A stretch of DNA of 47,794 nucleotides, taken from the NCBI RefSeq assembly GCF_004103825.1, contig NZ_RYFI01000004.1, forward strand, positions 57,359-105,152, in the 5' to 3' direction. The DNA is from Hansschlegelia zhihuaiae. GTDB lineage: Bacteria > Pseudomonadota > Alphaproteobacteria > Rhizobiales > Methylopilaceae. Shown one piece after another: positions 1-8,100 of this stretch. Under the pieces are notes generated by a model. It did not search any database. It worked only from the letters and a program-made list of their open reading frames with translations, and was not told the origin of the DNA. Each line of letters begins with the position of its first letter. Within the stretch, counting starts at the first letter, position 1. A program made the translations under genes and the position numbers.

Positions 1-408
1 CAAGGCCTCGCCGCCTTCGCGCAGCGCGCGCGTCGTCAGGCCGAAGGCGCGTTCGAAGACCTCGCGCGAAAGCCCGCCGAGGAAAGGCGCGAGCAGATCG
101 TCTGGAAGCGCCTTGTCGTCGGAGTCGAGGATTGTGCCGGCGCGTCCCTTTCGCCGGCGGAAAGTCGCCTCTCGGCCATCGGCCGCCACGATGTGCGCGC
201 CAAGCCTGAGATTTCCCGTCGCATGCCGAAAAGCGAAATCGGTTCGCTCCGGAAAACCGAACAGAAGGTCGGAGACCGCCGCGAGCGCCGAGCTCTTGCC
301 CGCCTCGTTCGGCCCGAAGACGACGTGGAGCTTCGCGTCCGGCCTAAAGTCGAGCGACCGGCCTTCGAAGACGCCGTATTTCTCGAGGTCGAGACGAAGC
401 AGACGCAT
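1..408 (-). CDS. YhaN-like AAA ATPase, 5' end only (partial)
   Basis: The first 136 codons of a gene that runs off the left edge. The N-terminus is a typical SMC/Rad50-like ATPase start: a short beta strand (LLRLDLEKYGVF) and a Walker A motif GPNEAGKS at residues 32-39. The rest of this stretch fits the N-terminal ATPase half of YhaN/SbcC-like proteins; coiled coil and Walker B would lie outside the window. The stop of the upstream YhaO-type nuclease is 5 nt before this ATG, so the two are almost certainly one operon and probably form a nuclease-ATPase complex like SbcCD. The exact DNA substrate is unknown for this family. The family call is firm; the rest of the protein cannot be seen. Confidence 0.85.
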   Translation of the reverse strand, partial: MRLLRLDLEKYGVFEGRSLDFRPDAKLHVVFGPNEAGKSSALAAVSDLLFGFPERTDFAFRHATGNLRLGAHIVAADGREATFRRRKGRAGTILDSDDKALPDDLLAPFLGGLSREVFERAFGLTTRALREGGEAL

Positions 409-413
409 GGGCC

Positions 414-1646
414 TCAGGCCCCGAGCCGGCCGAGCGCCAGTGCGCGCGCCTCGGCGATCAGACCGTCGAGTTCCTCGGCGAGGCCGGCGGCGTCTATGCC
501 CGACGGCAGCCGGTTCGCGACAGCCGCGACCGCGTCGGCGACCCGCGCCCTGATCTCCGCATCGTCGTCGAGCCCGGCCATCAACGCGGACAGGTCGAGC
601 GATTTGAGCTCCGGAGCGGCTTCGGAGGCGCGGGCCGGGGGCCCAGTCCGGAGCTTCAGCTCCTCGAGCCAGAGATCGGCCTCGACGCGATGAGCGGCCG
701 CCTGCGCCTCGGCGGCGAGGCGGCGCGGATCGGCGGCGAAGCGGCCATGAAGCGGCGTCGCGCCAGAGAGCGTCAGGCGCAGCGCCACCGTGCGGCCCTC
801 CGCGGCGGCCGCGACCGGCTCGACGGCCCGCTCCACCAGCCTCAGCGCCTCCGGCTCGTCCCCGACGCCCGACAGGTCGACCTCGACGCTCGCCCAGCGC
901 GCGCGGTCGACCAGCAGGCGCTCGACCGCCCTCACCCGGCCGTCCTCGACCTCGACGAGCGCCGCGCCCTTCGGGCCGCATTCGCGGACGTTGCGGCCCT
1001 GCAGGCAGCCCGGGAACACGATCCAGGGGTCGCGCGCCAGCACCTCGTGCTCGTGCACATGGCCGAGCGCCCAGTAGTCGTAGCCCTTGAGCATGAGGTC
1101 ATCGAGCGAGCATGGCGCATAGGGCTCGTGCGCCGCATAGCCCGCGCAGGAGGTGTGCAGCACGCCGATGTTGAAGCAGCCCGCGACCGGCGCCGGATAG
1201 GCGCGCGCGAGATTGTCGGGCGCCGCGCGCTCCGCGAAGCTCTGGCCGTGCAGCGCGACGTCGAGCCCGTCGAGCCGGAGCGTCGAGGGCTTCCGCGAGG
1301 CGAATTGCAGCACGCTTTCGGGCAGCGAGATGGTCCTGGTCACCACGCTGTCGGCGTCGTGGTTGCCCTTGAGCAGCACGACCCGGATCCCCGCGCGGTC
1401 GAGCCGCGCCAGCTCGCGGGCGAAGAACAGGCCGATGGAGTTGTCCTTCCACTCGCCGTCATAGACGTCGCCCGCGATGACGAGGAACGCCGCCTCGAGC
1501 TCGATCGTCCGGCGGACGAGTTCGGAGAACGCTTCGCGCGTGGCGAGCGCGAAGCGCTCGGCGCTCTCGGCGTCGGCGCGCGCGAGCCCCGCGAACGGGC
1601 TGCCGAGATGCAGATCGGCGGCGTGAATGAAGCGGAACGTGCTCAA
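414..1646 (-). CDS. YhaO-type DNA repair exonuclease (metallophosphoesterase)
   Basis: A calcineurin-like metallophosphoesterase of about 410 aa related to SbcD/Mre11. The metal-binding motifs are visible in order: DLH near residue 11, GDVYDG, GNHDAD and GHVHEHE. The C-terminal third lacks clear motifs, as is usual for the family. It is the likely nuclease subunit for the YhaN-like ATPase that starts 5 nt downstream. I chose the TTG at 1646 because GGAGGA lies just before it and the protein then begins MSTFRFIHAADLH, as family members do. An ATG at 1667 would add seven residues but has no visible ribosome binding site. The product is probably cytoplasmic and acts on DNA ends or hairpins; this is inferred from family. 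Confidence 0.87.
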   Translation of the reverse strand: MSTFRFIHAADLHLGSPFAGLARADAESAERFALATREAFSELVRRTIELEAAFLVIAGDVYDGEWKDNSIGLFFARELARLDRAGIRVVLLKGNHDADSVVTRTISLPESVLQFASRKPSTLRLDGLDVALHGQSFAERAAPDNLARAYPAPVAGCFNIGVLHTSCAGYAAHEPYAPCSLDDLMLKGYDYWALGHVHEHEVLARDPWIVFPGCLQGRNVRECGPKGAALVEVEDGRVRAVERLLVDRARWASVEVDLSGVGDEPEALRLVERAVEPVAAAAEGRTVALRLTLSGATPLHGRFAADPRRLAAEAQAAAHRVEADLWLEELKLRTGPPARASEAAPELKSLDLSALMAGLDDDAEIRARVADAVAAVANRLPSGIDAAGLAEELDGLIAEARALALGRLGA

Positions 1647-1752
1647 GCGTCCTCCGGACGCGACCATCGCAGCCGCGACCCCGATTCGCCATTGCGGACA
1701 TTGCGCGCCGGCGGCCGCTGGGGTGAGATCGGCTGATGATCATGGTCTCCGC

Positions 1753-2190
1753 ATGAACGATCGGCCCGCCGCCGCGCCGGCCCCCGAGTCGCTCGGCTGG
1801 GAGCGCTTCGAGGACAAGGGCTTCATCGACCATGTCGGCCCGCTCTATGTCCGCCGCAGAGCCGACGGTCTGCGCGCCTTCGCGTTCACCGCGCAGCCCA
1901 AGCACGCGAACCTCATCGGCGTCGTTCATGGCGGCATGCTGATGACGCTCGCCGACCGCGCGCTTGGCGTCGCGGCCTGGGATGCGGCGGGGGGGGGGGC
2001 CTGCGTCACCATCCAGTTCGACATGCAGTTCCTGTCGGCGGTCCGGATGGGCGAATTCGCCGAGATGGCGCCCGAGATCGTGCGCGCGACCCGCTCGCTG
2101 GTGTTCCTGCGCGGCGCGCTGATGGTCGGCGACCGGGCGGCCGCCGCGGCGACCGGCGTCTGGAAGATCCTCAAGGGCGCGTCGGACTGA
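1753..2190 (+). CDS. PaaI-like hotdog-fold thioesterase
   Basis: A 145-aa single-domain hotdog protein. The hallmark VVHGGMLMTLAD segment (HGG plus the following helix) sits near residues 57-68 and is followed by the beta strands expected of PaaI/YbgC-type acyl-CoA thioesterases. The substrate cannot be read from sequence. The start is the ATG at 1753, since the reading frame upstream overlaps the nuclease gene and has no family similarity. The coding sequence contains an uninterrupted run of 11 G at 1989-1999, encoding GGG after DAA. A slip of one base there would destroy the C-terminal half. It is transcribed divergently from the YhaO-type gene and followed by an Rrf2 regulator 93 nt later. 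Confidence 0.85.
   Translation: MNDRPAAAPAPESLGWERFEDKGFIDHVGPLYVRRRADGLRAFAFTAQPKHANLIGVVHGGMLMTLADRALGVAAWDAAGGGACVTIQFDMQFLSAVRMGEFAEMAPEIVRATRSLVFLRGALMVGDRAAAAATGVWKILKGASD
1989..1999 (+). repeat. G11 homopolymer inside thioesterase gene
   Basis: Eleven consecutive G residues within the thioesterase coding frame. The frame as given is intact through the run. Such tracts are prone to slippage during replication and to miscounting during sequencing. Confidence 0.95.
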
Positions 2191-2283
2191 CGGACCGCTA
2201 TCCCCCCAGCTTTGTCGAGTGGCTATATTGTGGCCGGAGCGCCGATCGCATATCGGTCGCACAGTTTCTGGTAAAGCACGGCG

Positions 2284-2733
2284 ATGCTGACGAAAAAGGC
2301 CAAATACGGCTTGAAGGCGATGGTGGATCTCGCGCGGCTCGACCCCGGCCAATCGACCTTCGTGGCCGACGTCGCGGGCCGCAACGCGATCCCGAAGAAG
2401 TTTCTGGACGCGATCCTCGGCGAGTTGCGCAACGCCGGCATGCTGACCAGCAAGAAGGGCAAGGCCGGTGGCTACATGCTGGCGCGGCCGGCCGAGAAAA
2501 TCACGATCGGCTCGATCATCCGCACGCTCGACGGCCCGCTCGCGCCGATCTCCTGCGCCAGCCGCTCGGCCTATGTGCCGTGCGAGGACTGCCAGGACGT
2601 CAGGACCTGCCAGGTGCGCCTGTTGATGCTCGACGTGCGGGACGCGATGTCGCGAATCCTCGACGAACACACGCTCGCCGAGATGCGCGACATCGGCGAC
2701 AATGCGATGGCGGGCTTCGTCTACCAGATCTGA
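2284..2733 (+). CDS. Rrf2 family transcriptional regulator
   Basis: A 149-aa Rrf2-type DNA-binding protein. The N-terminus (MLTKKAKYGLKAMVDLA) is the characteristic winged-helix start, with the wing at KKGKAGGYMLARP around residues 57-69. Four cysteines at 91, 100, 103 and 109 lie in the region where Rrf2 proteins such as IscR bind an iron-sulfur cluster, so a redox- or iron-sensing role is likely. Its closest match by eye is the cysteine-containing subgroup, not the cysteine-free ones. The Crp/Fnr gene begins 27 nt after the stop, so the pair is probably co-transcribed. Target genes are not apparent. No iron-sulfur assembly genes are in the window. Confidence 0.92.
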   Translation: MLTKKAKYGLKAMVDLARLDPGQSTFVADVAGRNAIPKKFLDAILGELRNAGMLTSKKGKAGGYMLARPAEKITIGSIIRTLDGPLAPISCASRSAYVPCEDCQDVRTCQVRLLMLDVRDAMSRILDEHTLAEMRDIGDNAMAGFVYQI

Positions 2734-2760
2734 CGGAGCGCATGGCGGGGGGGCGGACGC

Positions 2761-3435
2761 ATGCAGCGCCGGACGCTCGATGTCACGGTCGACGGACGTC
2801 CTTCCGCGCTCACGGCCGCCGATCTCGGGCTCGCAGGCGCCGAGCCGCGGGCCTTCGCGCTGCCGCGCGGCGCGAGGCTGTTCGCGCGGGGCGACGCGCT
2901 CTCGACCGCGCATCTCATCACGGACGGGCTGGTCGCGATGATCGCGCGCACGCCGGGGGGCGGATCGGCGGAGGCGGGGCTGATCGGTCCCGGCGGGCTG
3001 GTCGGCCACACAGTGTCGTTCGGCGCTGAATATGCGACCGCCGACGCGCTCGCGCTGACCGCGGTGCGGGGCCTTGCGCTCGAGGCCTCCGCGCTGGTCG
3101 CGCTCGCGCAGGAGCGGCCCCGGCTGCGCCGCGAACTGGACGACTATGCGCTCGCGCGCTTCACCGAGGCCGAGCGGCTCTGCGCCTGCTCCGCCCTGCA
3201 CATGGTCGAGCAGCGACTCGCGCGCTGGCTCCTCCAGGCGGCGCGGCTGCTCGGCGACCGGCCGATCGAGATCACCCACAACCAGTTCGCGGAACTGCTT
3301 GGCGTGCGCCGGGCGAGCGTCACCACGGGCCTCCACATGCTCGAGGGCGAGCAGGCGGTCCGCTGCCAGCGCGGACGCATCGAAATCCGCGACGCCGCGC
3401 GGCTCGAAGCGGCGTCCTGCGGGTGCCATTCATAG
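2761..3435 (+). CDS. Crp/Fnr family transcriptional regulator
   Basis: A 224-aa two-domain regulator. Residues about 35-130 form the cyclic nucleotide-binding-like beta barrel (FARGDALSTAHLITDG is the typical core), and residues about 145-215 hold the Crp-type helix-turn-helix (FAELLGVRRASVTTGLHMLE). It lacks the N-terminal four-cysteine cluster of Fnr. Cysteines occur at the barrel/HTH junction (LCACS) and at the extreme C-terminus (SCGCHS), but I cannot say whether they bind metal. Without the cAMP-contact residues being clear, the effector is unknown. It follows the Rrf2 gene at 27 nt and probably shares its promoter. It ends before a convergent double hairpin. Confidence 0.88.
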   Translation: MQRRTLDVTVDGRPSALTAADLGLAGAEPRAFALPRGARLFARGDALSTAHLITDGLVAMIARTPGGGSAEAGLIGPGGLVGHTVSFGAEYATADALALTAVRGLALEASALVALAQERPRLRRELDDYALARFTEAERLCACSALHMVEQRLARWLLQAARLLGDRPIEITHNQFAELLGVRRASVTTGLHMLEGEQAVRCQRGRIEIRDAARLEAASCGCHS

Positions 3436-3520
3436 TGGCTGCACGGCGATAGCCGCCAACGAGATTGGTCACGCCCTCCACCGCTGCCGCGGGTGAGGCG
3501 CTGACGGCGCCGCTTCCGAT

Positions 3521-3566
3521 CCTCCTCCGCAAGCAAGCGGAGGAGGGGAACCATGCGAAGCATGGT
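3521..3566. repeat. Tandem palindromes in convergent gap (REP-like, possible bidirectional terminator)
   Basis: Two adjacent perfect hairpins. The first has arms CCTCCTCCGC (3521-3530) and GCGGAGGAGG (3537-3546) with a 6-nt loop. The second has arms ACCATGC (3550-3556) and GCATGGT (3560-3566) around GAA. They lie between the convergent Crp/Fnr and ABC genes, a usual site for REP-type elements of Hyphomicrobiales. No T tract follows on either strand. Confidence 0.7.
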
Positions 3567-3585
3567 GGAGGAGGCAGCGCTATCC

Positions 3586-5460
3586 TCAGGAATCGTCGTG
3601 CTGCTGCTCGAGCGCCACGTCGACCGAGATGCCGCGGATCTGCAGGCCCCACATCCGAGCGAAGACGCCCTTCTCCTTCTTGAGCAGTTCCTCGATCGAG
3701 CCGTCCTCGGCGACCCGCCCGTTCATCAAGACGACGATCCGGTCGAAGCTCGTCAGCGTCGACAGCCGGTGCGCCACGGCGATGACGGTGCGGTCCTTGG
3801 TCAGCCGGTCGAGGGCCTTCTGGACCTCGATCTCCGACTCGGTGTCGAGCGCCGACGTCGCCTCGTCGAGGATCACGATCGGCGCGTTCTTAAGGATCGC
3901 GCGCGCGATGCCGACGCGCTGGCGCTGGCCGCCCGAAAGCTTCGCGCCGCGGTCGCCCACGATCGTCTCGTAGCCTTGCGGCAGGTCGTCGATGAAGTGG
4001 CAGTGGGCCGCGGCCGCCGCCTCGCGGACCTCCTCGTCGGTCGCCTCCGGGCGGCCGAAGCGGATGTTCTCCATCACGGTCCGGTGGAACAGCGAGATCT
4101 CCTGCGGCACCACCGCGATCGCGAAGCGCAGCGATTCCTGGGTCAGCGTCCTCGCGTCCTGGCCGTCGATCAGCACCCGCCCCGCCTGGATGTCATGAAG
4201 CCGCTGGACAAGGTGGATGATGGTGGACTTGCCGGCGCCCGACGGGCCGACGACGCCGACCTTCTGGCCGGCGGGGATGTCGAGCGTGAAGTTCCGGAGG
4301 ACCGGCTTCGTCTCGGCGTATCCGAAGGTCACGTTCTCGAAGCGGATCGCGCCGCCGCCTCGTTTGAAGGCTTTGGCGTCCTCATCGTCCACCACCTCGT
4401 GGGGCACGCCCACGACCCGCAGCGTCTCGCCGAGATAGTTGACATGCTGCTCGATCTCGACGAGCGCGACCGCGAGATCGCGGGAGCCGTGCAGGATGCG
4501 GAACACCAGCGTCGACACCACCACGACGTCGCCCGCGGTCACCGATCCCGCCTTCCAGAGCAGGAGCGCCCAGACCAGCATGGAGCCGGCCATGATCCAA
4601 AGCAGCACGTCGTGGATGACGCGCGCCTTCTCGGTGAACATCCAGCTGCGGCGCTGGGCCGTGGCTTCGGTGTCGAAGGTGTAGCGGAGCCGCGTGCGCT
4701 CCCGCGCGCCAGCTGCGAACGCCTTCACCGCCCAGATGTTGGTGAGAACGTCGATCATCTCGCCGCCGGTCGTGCCGGCGAGTTCGGCGTATTTGCGGTG
4801 CAGCGGACGCCCGCGCACGCTGTAGAAATAGAGTCCCGCCGTGATCGCGACCGCGAAGCCGGCCAGCGCCAGCGCCATCCAGACATTGATCGTTAGGAAG
4901 ATCGCGAAGGCGCCGATGAAGTTCACGATCGGCGGCGCGAAATTCCAGGTCAGCTTGTTGATCATCGCCGAGAAATCGCCGGCCGTCGCCGTAATGCGAT
5001 GACCGAGCGACCCCGCCCGCTGCTCCTGGAAGAAGCGCATTGGGTGGCCGGTGGCGTAGTTCAGCAGGTCGAGGCGGATGTCGACGCCGACGCCGACCGA
5101 GGTGCGGCAGCCGAGCCAGCCGGAAACCCGCCAGAGCGCCGCCTCGAGGGCGAACAGGCCTACGAAGAAGGCGAGCGCGAACCACACCGCCGTGTTGCCG
5201 GCCGGCGGCTTCTCCATCGCGTCGACCAGCAGCTTCATGCCGTATTGCGAGGCGATGCCGCTGAGCGAAGCACCGACCACGACGGCCGAGAGCCCGATGA
5301 AGTGCCCAGGCCAGATCTTGACGTAGCGCCAGAGGAAGGCGAGCGGCGACCGCATCGACCTCGCGAGGTCGTCGTCCTCCCTCATCCGCTCAGGTTCGTA
5401 AGGAAGCTCGATCCCACGGAGCTCCTGCCGGACGTCCTGGCCTAAGGTCGCATCCGTCAT
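3586..5460 (-). CDS. ABC exporter, fused permease and ATPase
   Basis: A 624-aa half-transporter: transmembrane domain at residues about 45-330 with six hydrophobic helices, then a nucleotide-binding domain. Walker A GPSGAGKS (405-412), Q-loop Q453, signature LSGGQ (508-512), Walker B VILDEAT (529-535) and H-loop H564 are all present, so the ATPase should be active. It works as a homodimer in the inner membrane in MsbA-like families. It lacks the C39 peptidase-like domain of type I secretion ATPases and is not an obvious RTX exporter. Its ATG overlaps the stop of the glycoside hydrolase-like gene by 4 nt (ATGA), so the two are translationally coupled. Context suggests a lipid- or glycan-linked substrate; this is inference. 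Confidence 0.92.
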   Translation of the reverse strand: MTDATLGQDVRQELRGIELPYEPERMREDDDLARSMRSPLAFLWRYVKIWPGHFIGLSAVVVGASLSGIASQYGMKLLVDAMEKPPAGNTAVWFALAFFVGLFALEAALWRVSGWLGCRTSVGVGVDIRLDLLNYATGHPMRFFQEQRAGSLGHRITATAGDFSAMINKLTWNFAPPIVNFIGAFAIFLTINVWMALALAGFAVAITAGLYFYSVRGRPLHRKYAELAGTTGGEMIDVLTNIWAVKAFAAGARERTRLRYTFDTEATAQRRSWMFTEKARVIHDVLLWIMAGSMLVWALLLWKAGSVTAGDVVVVSTLVFRILHGSRDLAVALVEIEQHVNYLGETLRVVGVPHEVVDDEDAKAFKRGGGAIRFENVTFGYAETKPVLRNFTLDIPAGQKVGVVGPSGAGKSTIIHLVQRLHDIQAGRVLIDGQDARTLTQESLRFAIAVVPQEISLFHRTVMENIRFGRPEATDEEVREAAAAAHCHFIDDLPQGYETIVGDRGAKLSGGQRQRVGIARAILKNAPIVILDEATSALDTESEIEVQKALDRLTKDRTVIAVAHRLSTLTSFDRIVVLMNGRVAEDGSIEELLKKEKGVFARMWGLQIRGISVDVALEQQHDDS

Positions 5461-6698
5461 GAGGCCTCGCGCCGCAGCGGCGTCATGCGCTCGTCATTGG
5501 CCGCCGCGAACTCGCCCTCGAACCGGACGCGCTGGCGCCTGAGCTCCTCGGCGAGCGGGGCGTAGACGCAGCGGTCGCCATTGGCGTCTGCGTCGCCGAA
5601 CAGGCCGACATCGCAACAGCGGTCGTTCTCCCAGCCCGGATAGTCGAGCACCGGATAGAAGCACATGCCCTCGACCGGCGCGCCGGCCTCGCGGGCTGCG
5701 GCGACCTCCTGGGCGACGTAATAGAGCCAAGCCGGCCGCGCGGTGTTCTCGGCGCCGAACTCCGAGACGATCACGGGGCGGCCGTAGCGCTCGCAGGTCT
5801 CCTTCAGCATCTCGCGGAAGGGCCGGTAGTTGTACTGGCCGAGCGGGATCGGCGGGCCGCCGAGGACCCACTGATTGTCCGGATAGAAATTGACGCCGAC
5901 GATGTCGAGCTTGTCGGGCGAGCCGCCGAGCTCGGGGTTGAGGCGGCCGACCAGCATGTCGTGGGCGGCGAACTGGACCTCGCAATAGTTCGCCGCGTCG
6001 GCAATCGCCTGCTCGCTGTCGCCGTTCGGCGCGACATTGATCGACGGCTCCGCGACGATGAACCGCGCCCGGGCGTCGACCTCGCGGACGGCGTCGACCG
6101 CCGCGATCGTCGCCCGCGCGAGCTGACGCTTCAGTTCGTCGCCCCGGCCGCGCGCGGTCGGGTTGAAGCGGCCCATGTCGCCGCCGGCCCAGGCCCAGAA
6201 CGACATCTCGTTCACCGGACAGAAATACCGGACCTCATCCCCCTGCTCGGCCAGGAACCTCGCGGCCGCTTTGGAGAAACGAGCGAATCGCTCGGGAAAC
6301 GCCGGACTCCAGATGTCAAGCCCATCCGGGTAGCCGTAATGGCAGAGATCCCAGATCACCTGCACGCCGGCTTCCGCGGCGGCCGAGGCCATCGGCGCGA
6401 CGCTCGACCAGTCATAGAAGCCCGGCGCCGTCTCGATCAGGTGCCAGCGCATGCCGTCGCGCGCCGCCCGCATGCCGTGCTCTCGGATCCGCGCATAGTC
6501 CTTCGCGACATGCGCGTCGTGGCGGGTGGAAGCCAAGAGATCCAGACGCTTTCCGTCGGCGCGGCGCTGCGTGGCGCATTCGAACCCGGCCAGGAAAAAG
6601 CTCCGGAGGCCGGCCTCCTGAGGCAGGACGCTGGTGGTCAAATTGATCTCCTCGAATTCCCCTCGCAGGCGCCGTCCAATATGGGGCTCCACGGCCAT
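5457..6698 (-). CDS. Clan GH-A glycoside hydrolase-like protein (GH1/GH5-like)
   Basis: A 413-aa TIM-barrel glycosidase candidate. The acid/base motif PVNEMSFWA places Glu164 after Asn163, and VSEFGAEN places a second glutamate at 313, the usual nucleophile position of clan GH-A. The WDLCHYGYPD segment resembles GH1 beta-glucosidases, but the protein is shorter than typical GH1 enzymes. No signal peptide is evident, so a cytoplasmic role is likely. The ATG at 6698 was chosen; an upstream in-frame ATG at 6866 would add 56 residues of unlike composition that run through the divergent promoter region. It is the first gene of an operon with the ABC exporter. Substrate unknown; a link to galactofuranose or a related glycan is inferred from neighbours. 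Confidence 0.75.
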   Translation of the reverse strand: MAVEPHIGRRLRGEFEEINLTTSVLPQEAGLRSFFLAGFECATQRRADGKRLDLLASTRHDAHVAKDYARIREHGMRAARDGMRWHLIETAPGFYDWSSVAPMASAAAEAGVQVIWDLCHYGYPDGLDIWSPAFPERFARFSKAAARFLAEQGDEVRYFCPVNEMSFWAWAGGDMGRFNPTARGRGDELKRQLARATIAAVDAVREVDARARFIVAEPSINVAPNGDSEQAIADAANYCEVQFAAHDMLVGRLNPELGGSPDKLDIVGVNFYPDNQWVLGGPPIPLGQYNYRPFREMLKETCERYGRPVIVSEFGAENTARPAWLYYVAQEVAAAREAGAPVEGMCFYPVLDYPGWENDRCCDVGLFGDADANGDRCVYAPLAEELRRQRVRFEGEFAAANDERMTPLRREAS

Positions 6699-6888
6699 CC
6701 GCACGATGCGCCGCATATAATGTGCGGTTCCGTACATAAATTCGGCCGCGGGGAACCGCGTCTCACGATCAATTGTTTCGGATGCGTCGCCCGGCCGAGC
6801 GGGGCCAGCTCGAGCATCGCCATTCAGTTTCGGTTCACACCGCGTTTGATATCGATCGGGCGTCATTCACTAACGCGTGGGAGACGCA
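6699..6888. promoter_or_regulatory. Divergent control region of the glycan locus
   Basis: This 190-nt gap separates the two divergent glycan operons. TATAAT at 6716-6721 (plus strand) is a perfect -10 hexamer but has no good -35 partner. An 8-bp inverted repeat, GCGGTTCC at 6724-6731 and GGAACCGC at 6752-6759 with a 20-nt spacer, is a candidate operator. GGGAG at 6879-6883 is the ribosome binding site for the ATG at 6889. Promoter assignment is tentative. Confidence 0.4.
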
Positions 6889-8100
6889 ATGCAAACGACG
6901 GCAAACCTTGCGCCGAATATCGGATCGGATGATCCCCTACTAGTAGAAGACGCGACCGTCGTGTGTTTTTCCCATCTTAGGTGGGATTTTGTCTATCAGC
7001 GTCCGCAACACCTGCTGAGTCGGTTCGCAAAGCGGCATAAGGTCGTCTTCATTGAAGAGCCGATTTTCGAGGACGTGACAGAATCCGAGCTGCGGCTGAC
7101 ACCGCGCAGCGACGGAATCGAGGTCGGCGTGCCCGTGCTGCCCCATGGCTTGAGCGACAGCGGCAAGGTGCTCGCCCAGCGCCAGCTCGTCGACAAACAC
7201 CTCGCCGGGCTCACGACCAAGCGTCGGATCTTCTGGTACTATACGCCAATGGCGCTGCTGTTCAGCCGCCACCTCGACGCCGACGTCATCGCCTTCGACT
7301 CGATGGACGAGCTCTCGGCCTTCAAGGGCGCGCCCCCCGAGCTGCTCGCCCTCGAAGACGAGATGATGGGCCGGGCCGATGTCGTGTTCACCGGCGGCCA
7401 CAGCCTGTTCGAGGCCAAGAAGCACCGCCACCACGACATTCACGCCTTTCCGAGCTCGATCGACACCAGCCATTTCGGCCGAGGCCGCTCGCCCGACCGG
7501 AAGGAGCCCGACGACCAGGCCTCGATCCCGCATCCGCGGCTCGGTTTCTTCGGCGTGATCGACGAGCGCTTCGACGTCGACCTGCTGCGTGAGGTCGCCT
7601 CCGCGAAGCCGGACTGGCAATTCATCATGATCGGGCCGGTCGTGAAGATCGACCCGGCTGACCTGCCGAAAGCCGACAATATCCACTGGCTCGGCAGTCG
7701 AGACTACAAGGGCCTGCCGGATTATATCGGCGGGTGGGACATCGGCTTCATGCCGTTCGCGCTAAACGAATCCACGCGGTTCATCAGCCCCACCAAGACG
7801 CCCGAATTCCTCGCGGCCGGCGTGCCGGTCGTGTCGACGCCGATCCACGACGTGATCCGTTCCTACGGGGACGAGAAATATGTCGAGATCGCGAAAGACG
7901 CCGCCTCCGTCGTGAAATCGGCCGAAGAGCTGATGGCGATGCAGCGCGGTCCCTGGCTCGAGCGGGTCGATCAGAAGCTCGCGGAGTCCTCGTGGGATCA
8001 AACGTTCGAAAGGATCTACGAGCTTGTGGTGAAGGCGCATGACCGTCGTCACGCACGTTCCGAAGGGGCTAATCCGGGAAAGGAAACCTTCCGTGTATGA
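6889..8100 (+). CDS. Glycosyltransferase, GT-B fold
   Basis: A 403-aa glycosyltransferase of the TuaH-like type. The N-terminus VVCFSHLRWDFVYQRPQH is diagnostic of this group, and the donor-binding region SPTKTPEFLAAGVPVVST near the C-terminus carries the acidic residue used to hold the nucleotide sugar. It has no transmembrane segment and is probably cytoplasmic or peripheral. I use the ATG at 6889, preceded by GGGAG five nt upstream; a GTG at 6877 is in frame but overlaps that site. It is followed with overlap by UDP-galactopyranose mutase, so UDP-galactofuranose is a plausible donor, though the sequence cannot prove this. Confidence 0.87.
   Translation: MQTTANLAPNIGSDDPLLVEDATVVCFSHLRWDFVYQRPQHLLSRFAKRHKVVFIEEPIFEDVTESELRLTPRSDGIEVGVPVLPHGLSDSGKVLAQRQLVDKHLAGLTTKRRIFWYYTPMALLFSRHLDADVIAFDSMDELSAFKGAPPELLALEDEMMGRADVVFTGGHSLFEAKKHRHHDIHAFPSSIDTSHFGRGRSPDRKEPDDQASIPHPRLGFFGVIDERFDVDLLREVASAKPDWQFIMIGPVVKIDPADLPKADNIHWLGSRDYKGLPDYIGGWDIGFMPFALNESTRFISPTKTPEFLAAGVPVVSTPIHDVIRSYGDEKYVEIAKDAASVVKSAEELMAMQRGPWLERVDQKLAESSWDQTFERIYELVVKAHDRRHARSEGANPGKETFRV

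Noticed and set aside
1459-3429. Minus-strand open frame of 656 codons
   Set aside because: Overlaps the YhaO-type, thioesterase, Rrf2 and Crp/Fnr genes in other frames, all of which have clear family motifs.
3586-5460. ABC exporter as the type I secretion ATPase for the RTX proteins
   Set aside because: No C39-like N-terminal domain, no membrane fusion protein or outer membrane partner nearby, and coupling to a glycosidase-like gene points to another substrate.
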